Below the pieces are notes generated by a model. It worked only from the letters and a program-made list of their open reading frames with translations. It made no database searches and had not been told where the DNA came from. From NCBI GenBank assembly GCA_965247995.1, contig OZ252041.1:62001-126000 (forward strand): a stretch of DNA of 64,000 nt, given 5' to 3'. Each line of letters starts with the position of its first letter. Position 1 is the stretch's first letter. The stretch comes from JASLZO01 sp965247995 (GTDB lineage: Bacteria > Chloroflexota > Dehalococcoidia > UBA6926). Below are positions 51,858-60,278 of the stretch, piece after piece. A program made the position numbers and the translations under genes.

Positions 51858-54260
51858 ATGACGAGTAGCGTCGGTCCACTTGCAGGAGTCAGCGTCCTGG
51901 ACCTCGGTGGGATGCGCACCGCGTACGCCGCGAGGCTCGTGGCGGACATGGGCGCCGATGTCATACTCGTCGAACCGCCGGAGGGCGATCCGACGCGGCG
52001 CATGCCGCCGTTCGTCGGCGACGCCTCAGACCCGGAACACAGCCTCGTCCACCTGGCCTTCAATACCAATAAGCGCAGCGTCGTCCTCGATCTCACAACC
52101 GAGACCGATCGCTCCCAACTGCGAGACCTCGCGGCGCACTCGGACGTCGTTTTCGAGGGGTTCCATCCTGGTTACTTGGAGTCCATCGACCTCGGATACG
52201 CGACGCTTGCCGCACACAACGCCGGCCTCGTTGTGTGCTCGATCACGCCGTTTGGACAAACGGGCCCGTACGCCGCCTTCGAGGGATCGGACCTCCACGC
52301 CGAGGCGTTAGGCGGTCTGATGACGATTCAAGGCGCCGCCGACAAACCGCCATGCATGTCCCCGGCGTTCCTCGGATACAGCCTCCCTGGGGTCCACGCA
52401 GCCCTCGGCGTGCTCCACGCACTACACGCTCGCGAAGGCAGCGGTCGCGGCCAACACGTCGAGGTCTCGATGCAGGAAGTGATCGCGAACGTCCACTTCA
52501 TCGTCTCCCAATACGGCTACAACGCCACCCCGCAATCGCGGCCCGGCATCGGCAGCGGCGGGGCGACCGGCATGTTCGACTGTCGTGACGGTTCTGTTGG
52601 GTTCTCGCCAATTACGCCAGGTCAGTGGAAGTCCCTCGTCGAATGGATGGACGATCCGGTCCTGAAAGACCCTGTCTTTGACACCTTTCCCGGGCGTCGC
52701 GAGCAGGCTGACTTGATCCACGAGCTCGTCGCCTCATTCATCGCACAGTTCGACGTCGCCGATTTCGTCGACCAGGCACAGGCCCGCCGCATCCCCGCGG
52801 CTGCGGTGAGCACGCCCGCCGACCTTGCCGCCAATCCTCACCTCCTCGACCGCGGGTACTTCGTCGACGTCGAACACCCAACCGCCGGGACATACCGGCT
52901 ACCTGGGGCCGTTGCCCAGCTAAGCGAAACGCCTTGGGCCGTGACACGTCCCGCGCCCAGGCTCGGCGAGCACACCGACCGGATCCTCGGTGCAACGCCG
53001 TCCCCACCCGCAGCCAGAAGCGTCGCCTCAGACAGAGGAGCTCCGCTTGCACCACCGCTCGACGGCATCCGAATCGTCGATCTCACACGCATATGGGTAG
53101 GTCCATACTGCACGCGCCAGCTAGCCGACTTTGGCGCAGACGTGATCAAGATCGAATCGACCGTATTCGACCCGAATTCGCGCGTTGGCGGCATTCTGCC
53201 AACACACGCCGATCTCAGCCGGAATAAGCGCAGCGTCACTGTCGACCTCCACACAGAAAAGGGCCAAGAGGTTATCAAGCGTTTGGTGGCCGAGAGTGAC
53301 GCCCTCGTAGAGAACTATGCGGCCGGAACGCTGTCACGCTGGGGTCTCGGATACGACGACCTCAAGGAGATCAACCCAGACATCGTCTACCTCTCCATGC
53401 CGGGTTGGGGCAGCGTCGGGCCCTACGCCGACCACGTTCTGTTTGGTCTTCAGGCACAAACGGCATCGGGCGTCAGCTACCTGTGGGGCCACCCTGATTC
53501 TCCTCCTCGCGACCGCTGTGGTATCTACTACGCGGACTTCTTCGTCGGCAGCCAAGGAGCCTTCGCCCTAGAAGCTGCCCTGCTCCACCGGAAACGTACC
53601 GGCCAGGGGCAGTTCATCGAAATCTCGCAAGTCGAAGCCATGGCGAACGCCATGGCATTGCCTTTTCTGGACCACACGGTGAACAACCGCGATATCCACC
53701 CGACTGGAAACGACCGTCCGTATGCAGCGCCCCACGGCGTGTATCGATGCGTCGGCGACGATCGCTGGGTCGCAATAGCCTGTGAAACCGACAATCAGTG
53801 GGCCGCGTTTTCGATGGCCCTCACCCCTTACACGCCGCCGAACGCGTCGCCGCCAGACTGGACCCTCGACGAGCGCTTCCAGAGCTTCGACGGCCGGTCT
53901 GCCTACCGAGACGAGATCGACGCGCATATCTCCGCTTGGACGGCCGATCTGACGCCGAAACAGGTCATGTTCATGCTCCAGCGCCATGGCATCCCGGCCG
54001 CCGCCGTTCAGGACAGCGAGGACGTGTTCTTCGACCCCCACTTGCGCGCCCGCGATTACATCCAGCCGATCGCCCACCCCGAACCGGTCTGGGGAACGAT
54101 CTATCATGCGATGTTCACCTCACACCTACCCGACACGCCCGGCACCGTCCGCTTGCCAGCACCAGCGTTAGGCGCTCACATCCAGGAAGTCCTCACCAAC
54201 CTGGCAGGCTACTCGGAGCAGGACATCGAACGGCTCGTTCAATCCGGAGCACTCAGTTGA
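51858..54260 (+). CDS. Tandem fused CaiB/BaiF family CoA-transferase
   Basis: An 800-residue protein with two consecutive class III CoA-transferase units. The first half begins LAGVSVLDLGGMRTAYAARLVADMG-type sequence near residue 8, the second near residue 407 (LDGIRIVDLTRIWVGPYC). Each half has the NKRSV strand, and the second has LLHRKRTGQGQFIEISQVEA near residue 590. Family III transferases move CoA between carboxylates through an Asp-acyl intermediate. Fusing two units, which normally form interlocked homodimers, would force a defined heterodimer-like arrangement. ATG 51858 follows AAGGAGG. It lies after the Gfo/Idh gene (82 bases), with a terminator downstream. Confidence 0.9.
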   Translation: MTSSVGPLAGVSVLDLGGMRTAYAARLVADMGADVILVEPPEGDPTRRMPPFVGDASDPEHSLVHLAFNTNKRSVVLDLTTETDRSQLRDLAAHSDVVFEGFHPGYLESIDLGYATLAAHNAGLVVCSITPFGQTGPYAAFEGSDLHAEALGGLMTIQGAADKPPCMSPAFLGYSLPGVHAALGVLHALHAREGSGRGQHVEVSMQEVIANVHFIVSQYGYNATPQSRPGIGSGGATGMFDCRDGSVGFSPITPGQWKSLVEWMDDPVLKDPVFDTFPGRREQADLIHELVASFIAQFDVADFVDQAQARRIPAAAVSTPADLAANPHLLDRGYFVDVEHPTAGTYRLPGAVAQLSETPWAVTRPAPRLGEHTDRILGATPSPPAARSVASDRGAPLAPPLDGIRIVDLTRIWVGPYCTRQLADFGADVIKIESTVFDPNSRVGGILPTHADLSRNKRSVTVDLHTEKGQEVIKRLVAESDALVENYAAGTLSRWGLGYDDLKEINPDIVYLSMPGWGSVGPYADHVLFGLQAQTASGVSYLWGHPDSPPRDRCGIYYADFFVGSQGAFALEAALLHRKRTGQGQFIEISQVEAMANAMALPFLDHTVNNRDIHPTGNDRPYAAPHGVYRCVGDDRWVAIACETDNQWAAFSMALTPYTPPNASPPDWTLDERFQSFDGRSAYRDEIDAHISAWTADLTPKQVMFMLQRHGIPAAAVQDSEDVFFDPHLRARDYIQPIAHPEPVWGTIYHAMFTSHLPDTPGTVRLPAPALGAHIQEVLTNLAGYSEQDIERLVQSGALS

Positions 54261-54396
54261 CGCCGATCGACTACTTGGCACCCTGATACGTGTGGGCCTG
54301 AGGGGTCCTCGGCGAGCCGTCGCGCGTGCGGAGCTGTTCGCGGTCTCGCACATTGCACCGCGCCCCGCCCACCGCACAGCCGGCGGGCAACCGGTG

Positions 54397-54430
54397 AATG
54401 GGGTGGTGTCTCAAGACACCACCCCATTTG
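54397..54430. terminator. Bidirectional intrinsic terminator
   Basis: AATGGGGTGGTGTC, loop TCAA and GACACCACCCCATT make a 14-base-pair perfect stem between the CaiB fusion and the convergent HtrA gene. Confidence 0.82.
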
Positions 54431-54449
54431 ATTCCAGATCCAGGCGTGG

Positions 54450-55763
54450 TTAGTCGGGACGCGTGCCGAGAACGACCGTCACTTCCATGACATTCCCAGC
54501 GCGAATGAGCTCCAGGGTGATCTCATCGCCGGGTCGACCGGAATACGCCAGGTAGGCAATCAAGTCGTCGACTCCCTCCACGGTCGCGCCGGCGATGCCG
54601 GTGATCACATCGCCCCCAAGAGGCGGACCGGAGCGCCGCGCATCCTCGTGAACCTCGTTAGAACCCATCACCTCAGCCTCATCGGCCGGCCCGTCCTCCG
54701 TCACGCTGGTAACAAGCGCACCCCGAGTATCCCGGGGAAGCCCCATCTCCTCCGCATCATCGGCACGCAGCGATACGCCGCCGACCCCGAGCCATGGGTG
54801 CTCATAGCGCCCATCTGAGATCAGCACCGGCACGACCTGCTTCGCCACGTTGATCGGGATTGCGAACCCCACACCCGAATTGGCGCCGGTCCGCGAGATG
54901 ATCTGCGAATTGATCCCGATTACGCGCCCGAATCGATCGACAAGTGGACCGCCTGAATTGCCCGGGTTCATCGCCGCGTCGGTCTGGATGACCTCCGGGA
55001 TCGAGAACGCCGTCCCGCCCCGGATCGTGCGTCCGACCGCGCTCACGATGCCACTCGTCAACGTGAACCCCTGGCCGAACGGATCGCCAATCGCTGCTAC
55101 CAATTGCCCAACTCGGACGGCATCCGAGTCCCCGGTCATCACTGGCACATAGCGGTCCGACGGAAGCTCGACTTTGAGGACGGCCAAGTCCGAGTCTTCG
55201 TCAGCGCCGACGAGCTCGGCTTTCAACTCGAGTCCGTCCTCGAATAACACGGTGATGTCATCCGCGCTGTCGACGACGTGCCAATTGGTGACGATGTGAC
55301 CCTGAGAGTCCCAGACGAACCCGGACCCTTCGCCCTGAGGCAGGAATTCCGGTGCGCCATTGCCATTCGACGAGAACCGCCCGACCTGCTGCTCGACTTC
55401 TATTTCCACCACGGACGGCAAGAGTTGGACATAGATCGCGTTGAGCAGGTCCTCTTGGGCCGCCACGATCAGTCCGGGGTCGTAGTTCGTCGTGGGTTGC
55501 TGCGCGTCCGATGCGTCCACCGTTAAAGCCATCTGGTCGTCCTCGGCTGTTGCCGGGAAGGAAACGCTCACCGTCTCCGCGGAATTCTCCGCCGAGGTCA
55601 TTTGGTTAACGGGCATCGGATCTTGGGTCTCGCTAACGGTCTGGACCGCAGCTGGGCTAGCGGAGTCCGTTACCGTCTCAACTGCATCGGGACTAGATGA
55701 ACAGGCGGCGGCGATCATCGCGAAGCCGCCGAGCGTGGGAACCAGGAACCGCCTAAGGGTCAT
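54450..55763 (-). CDS. HtrA/DegP-like serine protease lipoprotein with PDZ domain
   Basis: A 437-residue protease. A lipoprotein signal has the lipobox AAAC with Cys at residue 21, so it is anchored outside the membrane. A Ser/Thr/Glu-rich linker reaches about residue 90. The trypsin-like domain has the catalytic triad H162 (TNWHVVD), D192 (EDSDLAVLK) and S270 (NPGNSGGPL). A single PDZ domain occupies about residues 335-435. Such proteins act in quality control of exported proteins. It is convergent with the CaiB fusion. Confidence 0.92.
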   Translation of the reverse strand: MTLRRFLVPTLGGFAMIAAACSSSPDAVETVTDSASPAAVQTVSETQDPMPVNQMTSAENSAETVSVSFPATAEDDQMALTVDASDAQQPTTNYDPGLIVAAQEDLLNAIYVQLLPSVVEIEVEQQVGRFSSNGNGAPEFLPQGEGSGFVWDSQGHIVTNWHVVDSADDITVLFEDGLELKAELVGADEDSDLAVLKVELPSDRYVPVMTGDSDAVRVGQLVAAIGDPFGQGFTLTSGIVSAVGRTIRGGTAFSIPEVIQTDAAMNPGNSGGPLVDRFGRVIGINSQIISRTGANSGVGFAIPINVAKQVVPVLISDGRYEHPWLGVGGVSLRADDAEEMGLPRDTRGALVTSVTEDGPADEAEVMGSNEVHEDARRSGPPLGGDVITGIAGATVEGVDDLIAYLAYSGRPGDEITLELIRAGNVMEVTVVLGTRPD

Positions 55764-55901
55764 GTGTGCTCGCCACCTTTCTCAGTGGAGGTTTGTGGTA
55801 CCAAATGAAACGCAACGAGCACTATTTGGTTAGCCGAGGGTTTCCCGGTCGAACGTCAGTCAGAGACGCACAGCGCCTCAACCGTTGTCGCCGCCGTGCG
55901 G

Positions 55902-55922
55902 AGAGGGGCGCGAAAGCCCTCT
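55902..55922 (-). terminator. Weak stem-loop downstream of the MBL gene
   Basis: On the minus strand AGAGGGC, loop TTTCGC and GCCCCTCT form a hairpin with one bulged base just after the MBL stop. No T run follows. Confidence 0.3.
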
Positions 55923-55932
55923 TGTGAAGCGG

Positions 55933-56778
55933 TCAGAGGACCTGCCAGGTCCTCCTCCCCTCGAGCCGAACCACCTTCCCTATGTTCGCGCCGTGCGGCA
56001 TGTGCCCTGCCGCGACGGTGAACCCCTCAGCCTCCATCCGCGCCATGACTGACTCGCGGGTCTGGGCCGCGCTTGGCTTGTCCACGTCGAAGCCGACGTT
56101 CCAACCCGTCTCCTGCGTTTGAATGGAAGTATGGAACAGATCACCTGCAATCAATGCACGCTCCCCGTTGGACGTAACGAGTGCGCTCATGTGTCCCGGT
56201 GTGTGTCCCGGGCTCGCGAACGTCGTGATCTCCGAGGTGATGACTTGGCCGTCGCCAACGAGCTCCAGTGCGCCGAGGCCCTGTAGTGGCTCGACGTTCG
56301 CTGGGACGTGGGGCGAATTTGGCAGCACGTCCGGACCGTTGAAGTAGTCCCAATCGGCCTGGGAAACGTAGTATTTCGCTCGCGGGAAGGTCGCGACGGG
56401 TTTTTCCGGCGACTCCCACGTCACGTTCCATCCCACGTGATCACCGTGCAGGTGGGTGAGGAACACGACGTCGACGTCCTCGGCGCGAATGCCCGCAGCG
56501 TTGAGGTTCGACATCAGCTGCCCGCGGGCTCCTCCCATCTGTTCGAACGGTCCGGGGCCAAGCCCCGTATCAACGACTGCTACCTGTCCCGAGGGGGAGC
56601 GCAACGCGAAGAACCCCATCTGCGCGCGAATCTGACCGGGTGCTTCCAGTTCGTCCCGATAGGTGTCCCAAGCCGAAGCAGGAACGTCTGGGAACATGGT
56701 TGAGACGTCCCGCAGCCCTCCGGGCAAATCGAACAGCCCGATGATCTCTACGTTTCCGATGCGTACCCGTTCACCCAT
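55933..56778 (-). CDS. Metallo-beta-lactamase fold hydrolase
   Basis: A 281-residue MBL-fold protein. It has the metal motif HLHGDHVGW near residue 110 (HxHxDH), and TFASPGHTPGHMSALV near residue 190 supplies a further His ligand. The AGDLFHT segment near residue 216 supplies the Asp, and AAGHMPHG near residue 257 the last His. The pattern is like N-acyl homoserine lactonase or quorum-quenching-type and glyoxalase-II-type enzymes; the substrate is uncertain. The UroD-family gene ends 78 bases upstream on the same strand. Confidence 0.86.
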   Translation of the reverse strand: MGERVRIGNVEIIGLFDLPGGLRDVSTMFPDVPASAWDTYRDELEAPGQIRAQMGFFALRSPSGQVAVVDTGLGPGPFEQMGGARGQLMSNLNAAGIRAEDVDVVFLTHLHGDHVGWNVTWESPEKPVATFPRAKYYVSQADWDYFNGPDVLPNSPHVPANVEPLQGLGALELVGDGQVITSEITTFASPGHTPGHMSALVTSNGERALIAGDLFHTSIQTQETGWNVGFDVDKPSAAQTRESVMARMEAEGFTVAAGHMPHGANIGKVVRLEGRRTWQVL

Positions 56779-56856
56779 GTTTGCGCCCCCGTGACGATGT
56801 GTTTTTTTCGGCTTGAGACGGTCGACAATTCCGGGTCGATCTTGGCCCCAGAGAGC

Positions 56857-57837
56857 TTAGACCACCGCATCGCGCAGGGCGCGTAGGTTCTCCTTCGGAA
56901 CCGCGGGGTCAAACGTGCATCCGGGCCCGATCATCCACCGTGCTGGGCCCAGATTCTCTTTGACTCCTGCGACCCACGATGCGACTTCCACTGGCGTCGC
57001 ATCCACCAACGCGGATTCATGCGGGATACCGCCGATGATCGGCCGGTCCCCAACGAGGCGCTGACCGTCAGTCAGGCTCGGGTTCTCGTCGCCGCGAACA
57101 TCCCAGTTGAATGCATGCGCAGGGTAATCGGCGAGAGCGGCGAGCATGTTTCGATCCTGGCACACGTGGAGCAGATTGAACCAAGCATCCGAAACAGCAT
57201 CCAACACGCGTAGGTCGTAGGGACGTGCGAACTCGGCATACTCGTCTTCGGTCAGCCGCTTCCTGGTCGCCCACGCTGTTGTTGCGAAGAAGAGACCCGC
57301 CGCTCCACGGTCCACACACGCTTTGCCGAACCGGCTGAAGGTGTCGGCGATTGCATCCAACGCCGGACCGACTTCGTCGAAGTGCTCGCGTAGGTGCTGT
57401 CCGAAAGTGCGCCCCGACGGTGCAAACCGGGCGGCAATCGAAACGGGGTTGAAGACCGTCATGAGCACCGGGGTGTCGTCCGCGGCGCCCCGGACGATGG
57501 AATCCAACGCGTTCAGGTGGTCTGCCAACACCGGGTTGTCGAGCTGCTGCGCCTCGACGCGTCGCCAATCTGACGGCGTATTCACGAATGGCTCGATCAC
57601 CTCGGGATGGTCGTCGTCCAATGGCCGAAACGCCATGCCGAACGACTCCGCGTGGTAGGTCGCACGAGGGTTGACCTTGATGAAGTCCCAATCGAACTCG
57701 CGTTGGAACGCAAGCGTCGTCTCAGCCAACCCTTCCGGCGTGCGTTCATCCGCAAAGTGGTGCCGCCACATGCTGACCGCAGGCCGGTCGACCTCTTGAC
57801 CTCGGAGAGTCGCTCGTACGCGCTCACCGTGAGTCAT
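56857..57837 (-). CDS. Uroporphyrinogen decarboxylase (UroD) superfamily protein
   Basis: A protein of about 326 residues in the UroD/MtaA TIM-barrel superfamily. It starts HGERVRATLRGQEVDRPAV, has a middle segment FFATTAWATRKRLTEDEY, and a C-terminal IGGIPHESALVDATPVEV and GPGCTFDPAVPKENL. The latter resembles cobamide-dependent methyltransferases more than heme UroD. Heme genes are not adjacent, so a one-carbon or methyl transfer role is more likely than heme synthesis. The start is uncertain: ATG 57837 fits the usual family start, with GTG 57849 and ATG 57870 as alternatives. Confidence 0.8.
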   Translation of the reverse strand: MTHGERVRATLRGQEVDRPAVSMWRHHFADERTPEGLAETTLAFQREFDWDFIKVNPRATYHAESFGMAFRPLDDDHPEVIEPFVNTPSDWRRVEAQQLDNPVLADHLNALDSIVRGAADDTPVLMTVFNPVSIAARFAPSGRTFGQHLREHFDEVGPALDAIADTFSRFGKACVDRGAAGLFFATTAWATRKRLTEDEYAEFARPYDLRVLDAVSDAWFNLLHVCQDRNMLAALADYPAHAFNWDVRGDENPSLTDGQRLVGDRPIIGGIPHESALVDATPVEVASWVAGVKENLGPARWMIGPGCTFDPAVPKENLRALRDAVV

Positions 57838-57974
57838 GTCTGCTGCCACGATCAAACCCCCAAACATCATTTCGCCTGTCGAGTCTAGTCGTTACGGTCA
57901 CGAGCCCGAGTCCAGCCGCGCCATCGGCAACTGCGCTATCTCGGTACCATGTACACAATGATCACGCGCGAGCA

Positions 57975-58973
57975 ATGCCCATGATGGCATTTGAGCGGCC
58001 GTTCGTATTGAGGGCGGTCGGCGCATCGCTCATCGGGATGGGTGGTCTCCTGATGCTGGCGGTCGTCGGATACGTGGGTGTGGGTATCTACGGCGAATCC
58101 CGGCTTGCCGAGCTTGTCGTGCCAGAGAGTGAGATTTCATCATCCACGACCGATCTTCAGCGCGACTTGTTCGTCCCGGGAATTGCGCCTTCTTCGCCGC
58201 CGTCGACCGCGCCCGACCAGACCTCGTTGACGACCCCGTCTGCGGCCACGGTATCGACGCAGCCTGGCGGGACATCCACCACTTCCGTTGACACCAACAC
58301 GCCTGGGGGAGAGACCCCATTGGAGCAGAGTCCGGCTCCGGCGTCCGACGCTACAACCTCCGATCAGACCTCAGGCGGACTCGTGCCTGTTGCGCCTGGA
58401 GCACGGTTCGAGTTCGCACCCCTGCGCTCGGAAGCGACGGGTTCGTCGACGGGATCCGCGATCGGCGCGAAGTTCGATCCTATCGACTGGTCAAGGTTGG
58501 CGCCGTCGATCGGCGAAGAACCGCGGGCTCAACGGATGATCATCCCTGCCATCGGCCTCGACTCCAACATCGTCGAATTAGGGACTCGCTGGGATGGTCC
58601 CAACCTTCAATGGGAGACGGCTGATCATGCGGTCGGCCATCACGTGGGTACCCCACATCCCGCGGAACGCGGCATTGCTGTGTTCTCGGGACACATCAAC
58701 TCGCCCATTCGAGGCGAGGGTTCGATATTCAGCCGGCTGCCGGATGTCGCCTCCCTCCTGCGCGAGGGCCGGACGATCGACATCATTCTGGAGTCCGAAG
58801 AGGGCCGATACCTGTACCGCGCGACTTCGACCGATGTCGTCGTTCCCGAGGATGTCCAGGTGTTCCGCACGAGCCAGACACCCGGCCTGACGCTGGTAAC
58901 CTGCGTCCCGGCCACACACTACACCCACCGATTCTTGGTCAATGCTGTGCTGGTCGGCCACTCATCGGCCTAG
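57975..58973 (+). CDS. Sortase family protein
   Basis: A 332-residue sortase. An N-terminal membrane helix spans about residues 12-38. A long Ser/Thr/Pro-rich linker of about 100 residues (60-160) follows. The C-terminal catalytic domain has H240 in AVFSGHINS, C310 in TLVTCVP and R319 in HYTHRFLV, the expected His/Cys/Arg triad. It resembles sortase class E/F-like proteins of Actinobacteria and Chloroflexota. No LPxTG-type substrate gene is in the window, so its cell-surface targets lie elsewhere. It is divergent from the UroD-family gene. Confidence 0.88.
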   Translation: MPMMAFERPFVLRAVGASLIGMGGLLMLAVVGYVGVGIYGESRLAELVVPESEISSSTTDLQRDLFVPGIAPSSPPSTAPDQTSLTTPSAATVSTQPGGTSTTSVDTNTPGGETPLEQSPAPASDATTSDQTSGGLVPVAPGARFEFAPLRSEATGSSTGSAIGAKFDPIDWSRLAPSIGEEPRAQRMIIPAIGLDSNIVELGTRWDGPNLQWETADHAVGHHVGTPHPAERGIAVFSGHINSPIRGEGSIFSRLPDVASLLREGRTIDIILESEEGRYLYRATSTDVVVPEDVQVFRTSQTPGLTLVTCVPATHYTHRFLVNAVLVGHSSA

Positions 58974-59040
58974 GCAAGACTCGGACTGGGAGCCGCTTCT
59001 TCGCGTGGGGGCTTCTGTAGCCGAACCCGCCCCCGGGCAG

Positions 59041-60168
59041 TTAGATCTGCATCACCTCGACGACCCGATCGCGGTGGTGATCGGCATCACCGTAGGAGAC
59101 CTCCCACGCCCGCAAGCGCCTCGTATAAAGCTGGAGGTCGTACTCGAGGGTGAACCCGATCGAACCGTGCGCCTGGTGTGCGTTACGTGCAATCCTCTCA
59201 ACCGCGTCGCTGGCGTACGCTTTCGCGGCCGCGACCTGAAGATCTGAAGGCAGGCCTTCGGAGAGAGCCCACAACGCCGGGTACGCTGCGTAGCGGGTGC
59301 CGTCCAAGTCCGTCGCCATGTTCGCGCACGCATGTTGCACGACTTGAATGCTTCCGAGCGCGCGCCCGAACTGCACCCGGTTCTTCACGAACTCCACGGT
59401 GATGTCCAGCACTTGTTGGAACGCGCCCACCATCTGAAACGTCCGTAGGATCGCTCCCCGCTGGATTAGACGTTCCAATGCGGGCCAAGCAGAACCGACC
59501 TCACCGAGGACCGACCCTTCCGACACGAGGACCTCGTGGAATTGCACCTCGCATTGATGGTCCTTGGCGATCGTATCCAGTTGCTCCACACGGATTCCCG
59601 GCGTCCGAGCGTCGACCCAGAACAGTGAGATTCCATCTGTCACGTCAGCAGAGTCGCCGGTGCGAGCCGCGACGAGCAGGTAGTCAACAGCTTGGGCGTG
59701 GTCCACCAAGAACTTGGCGCCGTTCAATACCCATTCCTGCCCACGCCTCGTCGCCGATAACTGGATCCCTGCGGCGTTCAGTTCGCCGAATGGCTCTAGT
59801 AAGGCGGGCGTGGCGATCAAGTCTCCGGTTGCGATTCGACGGAGGTCTTCTTTCTGTGCATCGGTACCCTCGTCCGTCAGGGCGAGGGCGCACAGCGAGG
59901 TACTAAAGAACGGTCCGGGGAGTAGGGCTCCACCCACCTCGTCCATCAGCAGGCCAAGATCAAAGATGCTCTGCCCGGTCCCCCCATACTCCTCCGGCAC
60001 CGGCATCCCGAGCCAACCCACCTGAGCAAGTTTCTGCCAGAGCTCTGGCGTGAAGCCTCGCTCGTCCTCTTCCATATCGCGAACGAACGTTAGCGGCGAT
60101 TCCTGTTGAAGGAAATCACGCGCTGCGGCCCGCAGCATCTGTTGTTCTTCACTCAGTTCTAAGTCCAT
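59041..60168 (-). CDS. Acyl-CoA dehydrogenase (divergent, FadE C-type; possible beta subunit)
   Basis: A 375-residue acyl-CoA dehydrogenase of another subtype. It starts DLELSEEQQMLRAAARDFL and has VPEEYGGTGQSIFDLGLLMDEVGGA. The middle region is short on the canonical SEPNAGSD motif, reading FGELNAAGIQLSATRRG instead, so FAD contacts differ. The C-terminus has HQAHGSIGFTLEYDLQLYTRR. Such sequences are the non-catalytic or partner subunit of alpha2beta2 acyl-CoA dehydrogenases in steroid or cyclic-acid degradation. It is downstream of paralogue 5 (110 bases), making a heteromer plausible. Confidence 0.85.
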   Translation of the reverse strand: MDLELSEEQQMLRAAARDFLQQESPLTFVRDMEEDERGFTPELWQKLAQVGWLGMPVPEEYGGTGQSIFDLGLLMDEVGGALLPGPFFSTSLCALALTDEGTDAQKEDLRRIATGDLIATPALLEPFGELNAAGIQLSATRRGQEWVLNGAKFLVDHAQAVDYLLVAARTGDSADVTDGISLFWVDARTPGIRVEQLDTIAKDHQCEVQFHEVLVSEGSVLGEVGSAWPALERLIQRGAILRTFQMVGAFQQVLDITVEFVKNRVQFGRALGSIQVVQHACANMATDLDGTRYAAYPALWALSEGLPSDLQVAAAKAYASDAVERIARNAHQAHGSIGFTLEYDLQLYTRRLRAWEVSYGDADHHRDRVVEVMQI

Positions 60169-60278
60169 ATCGTTACCCTCAGTTACCCCACCCCAAACCG
60201 GGTTCCGTTACAAAATGGGCTCACGCAGCGGCCAAGAAAGGCCTCGGCTGTGCGGTCGCGTGGCCGACCCGAACTCGC

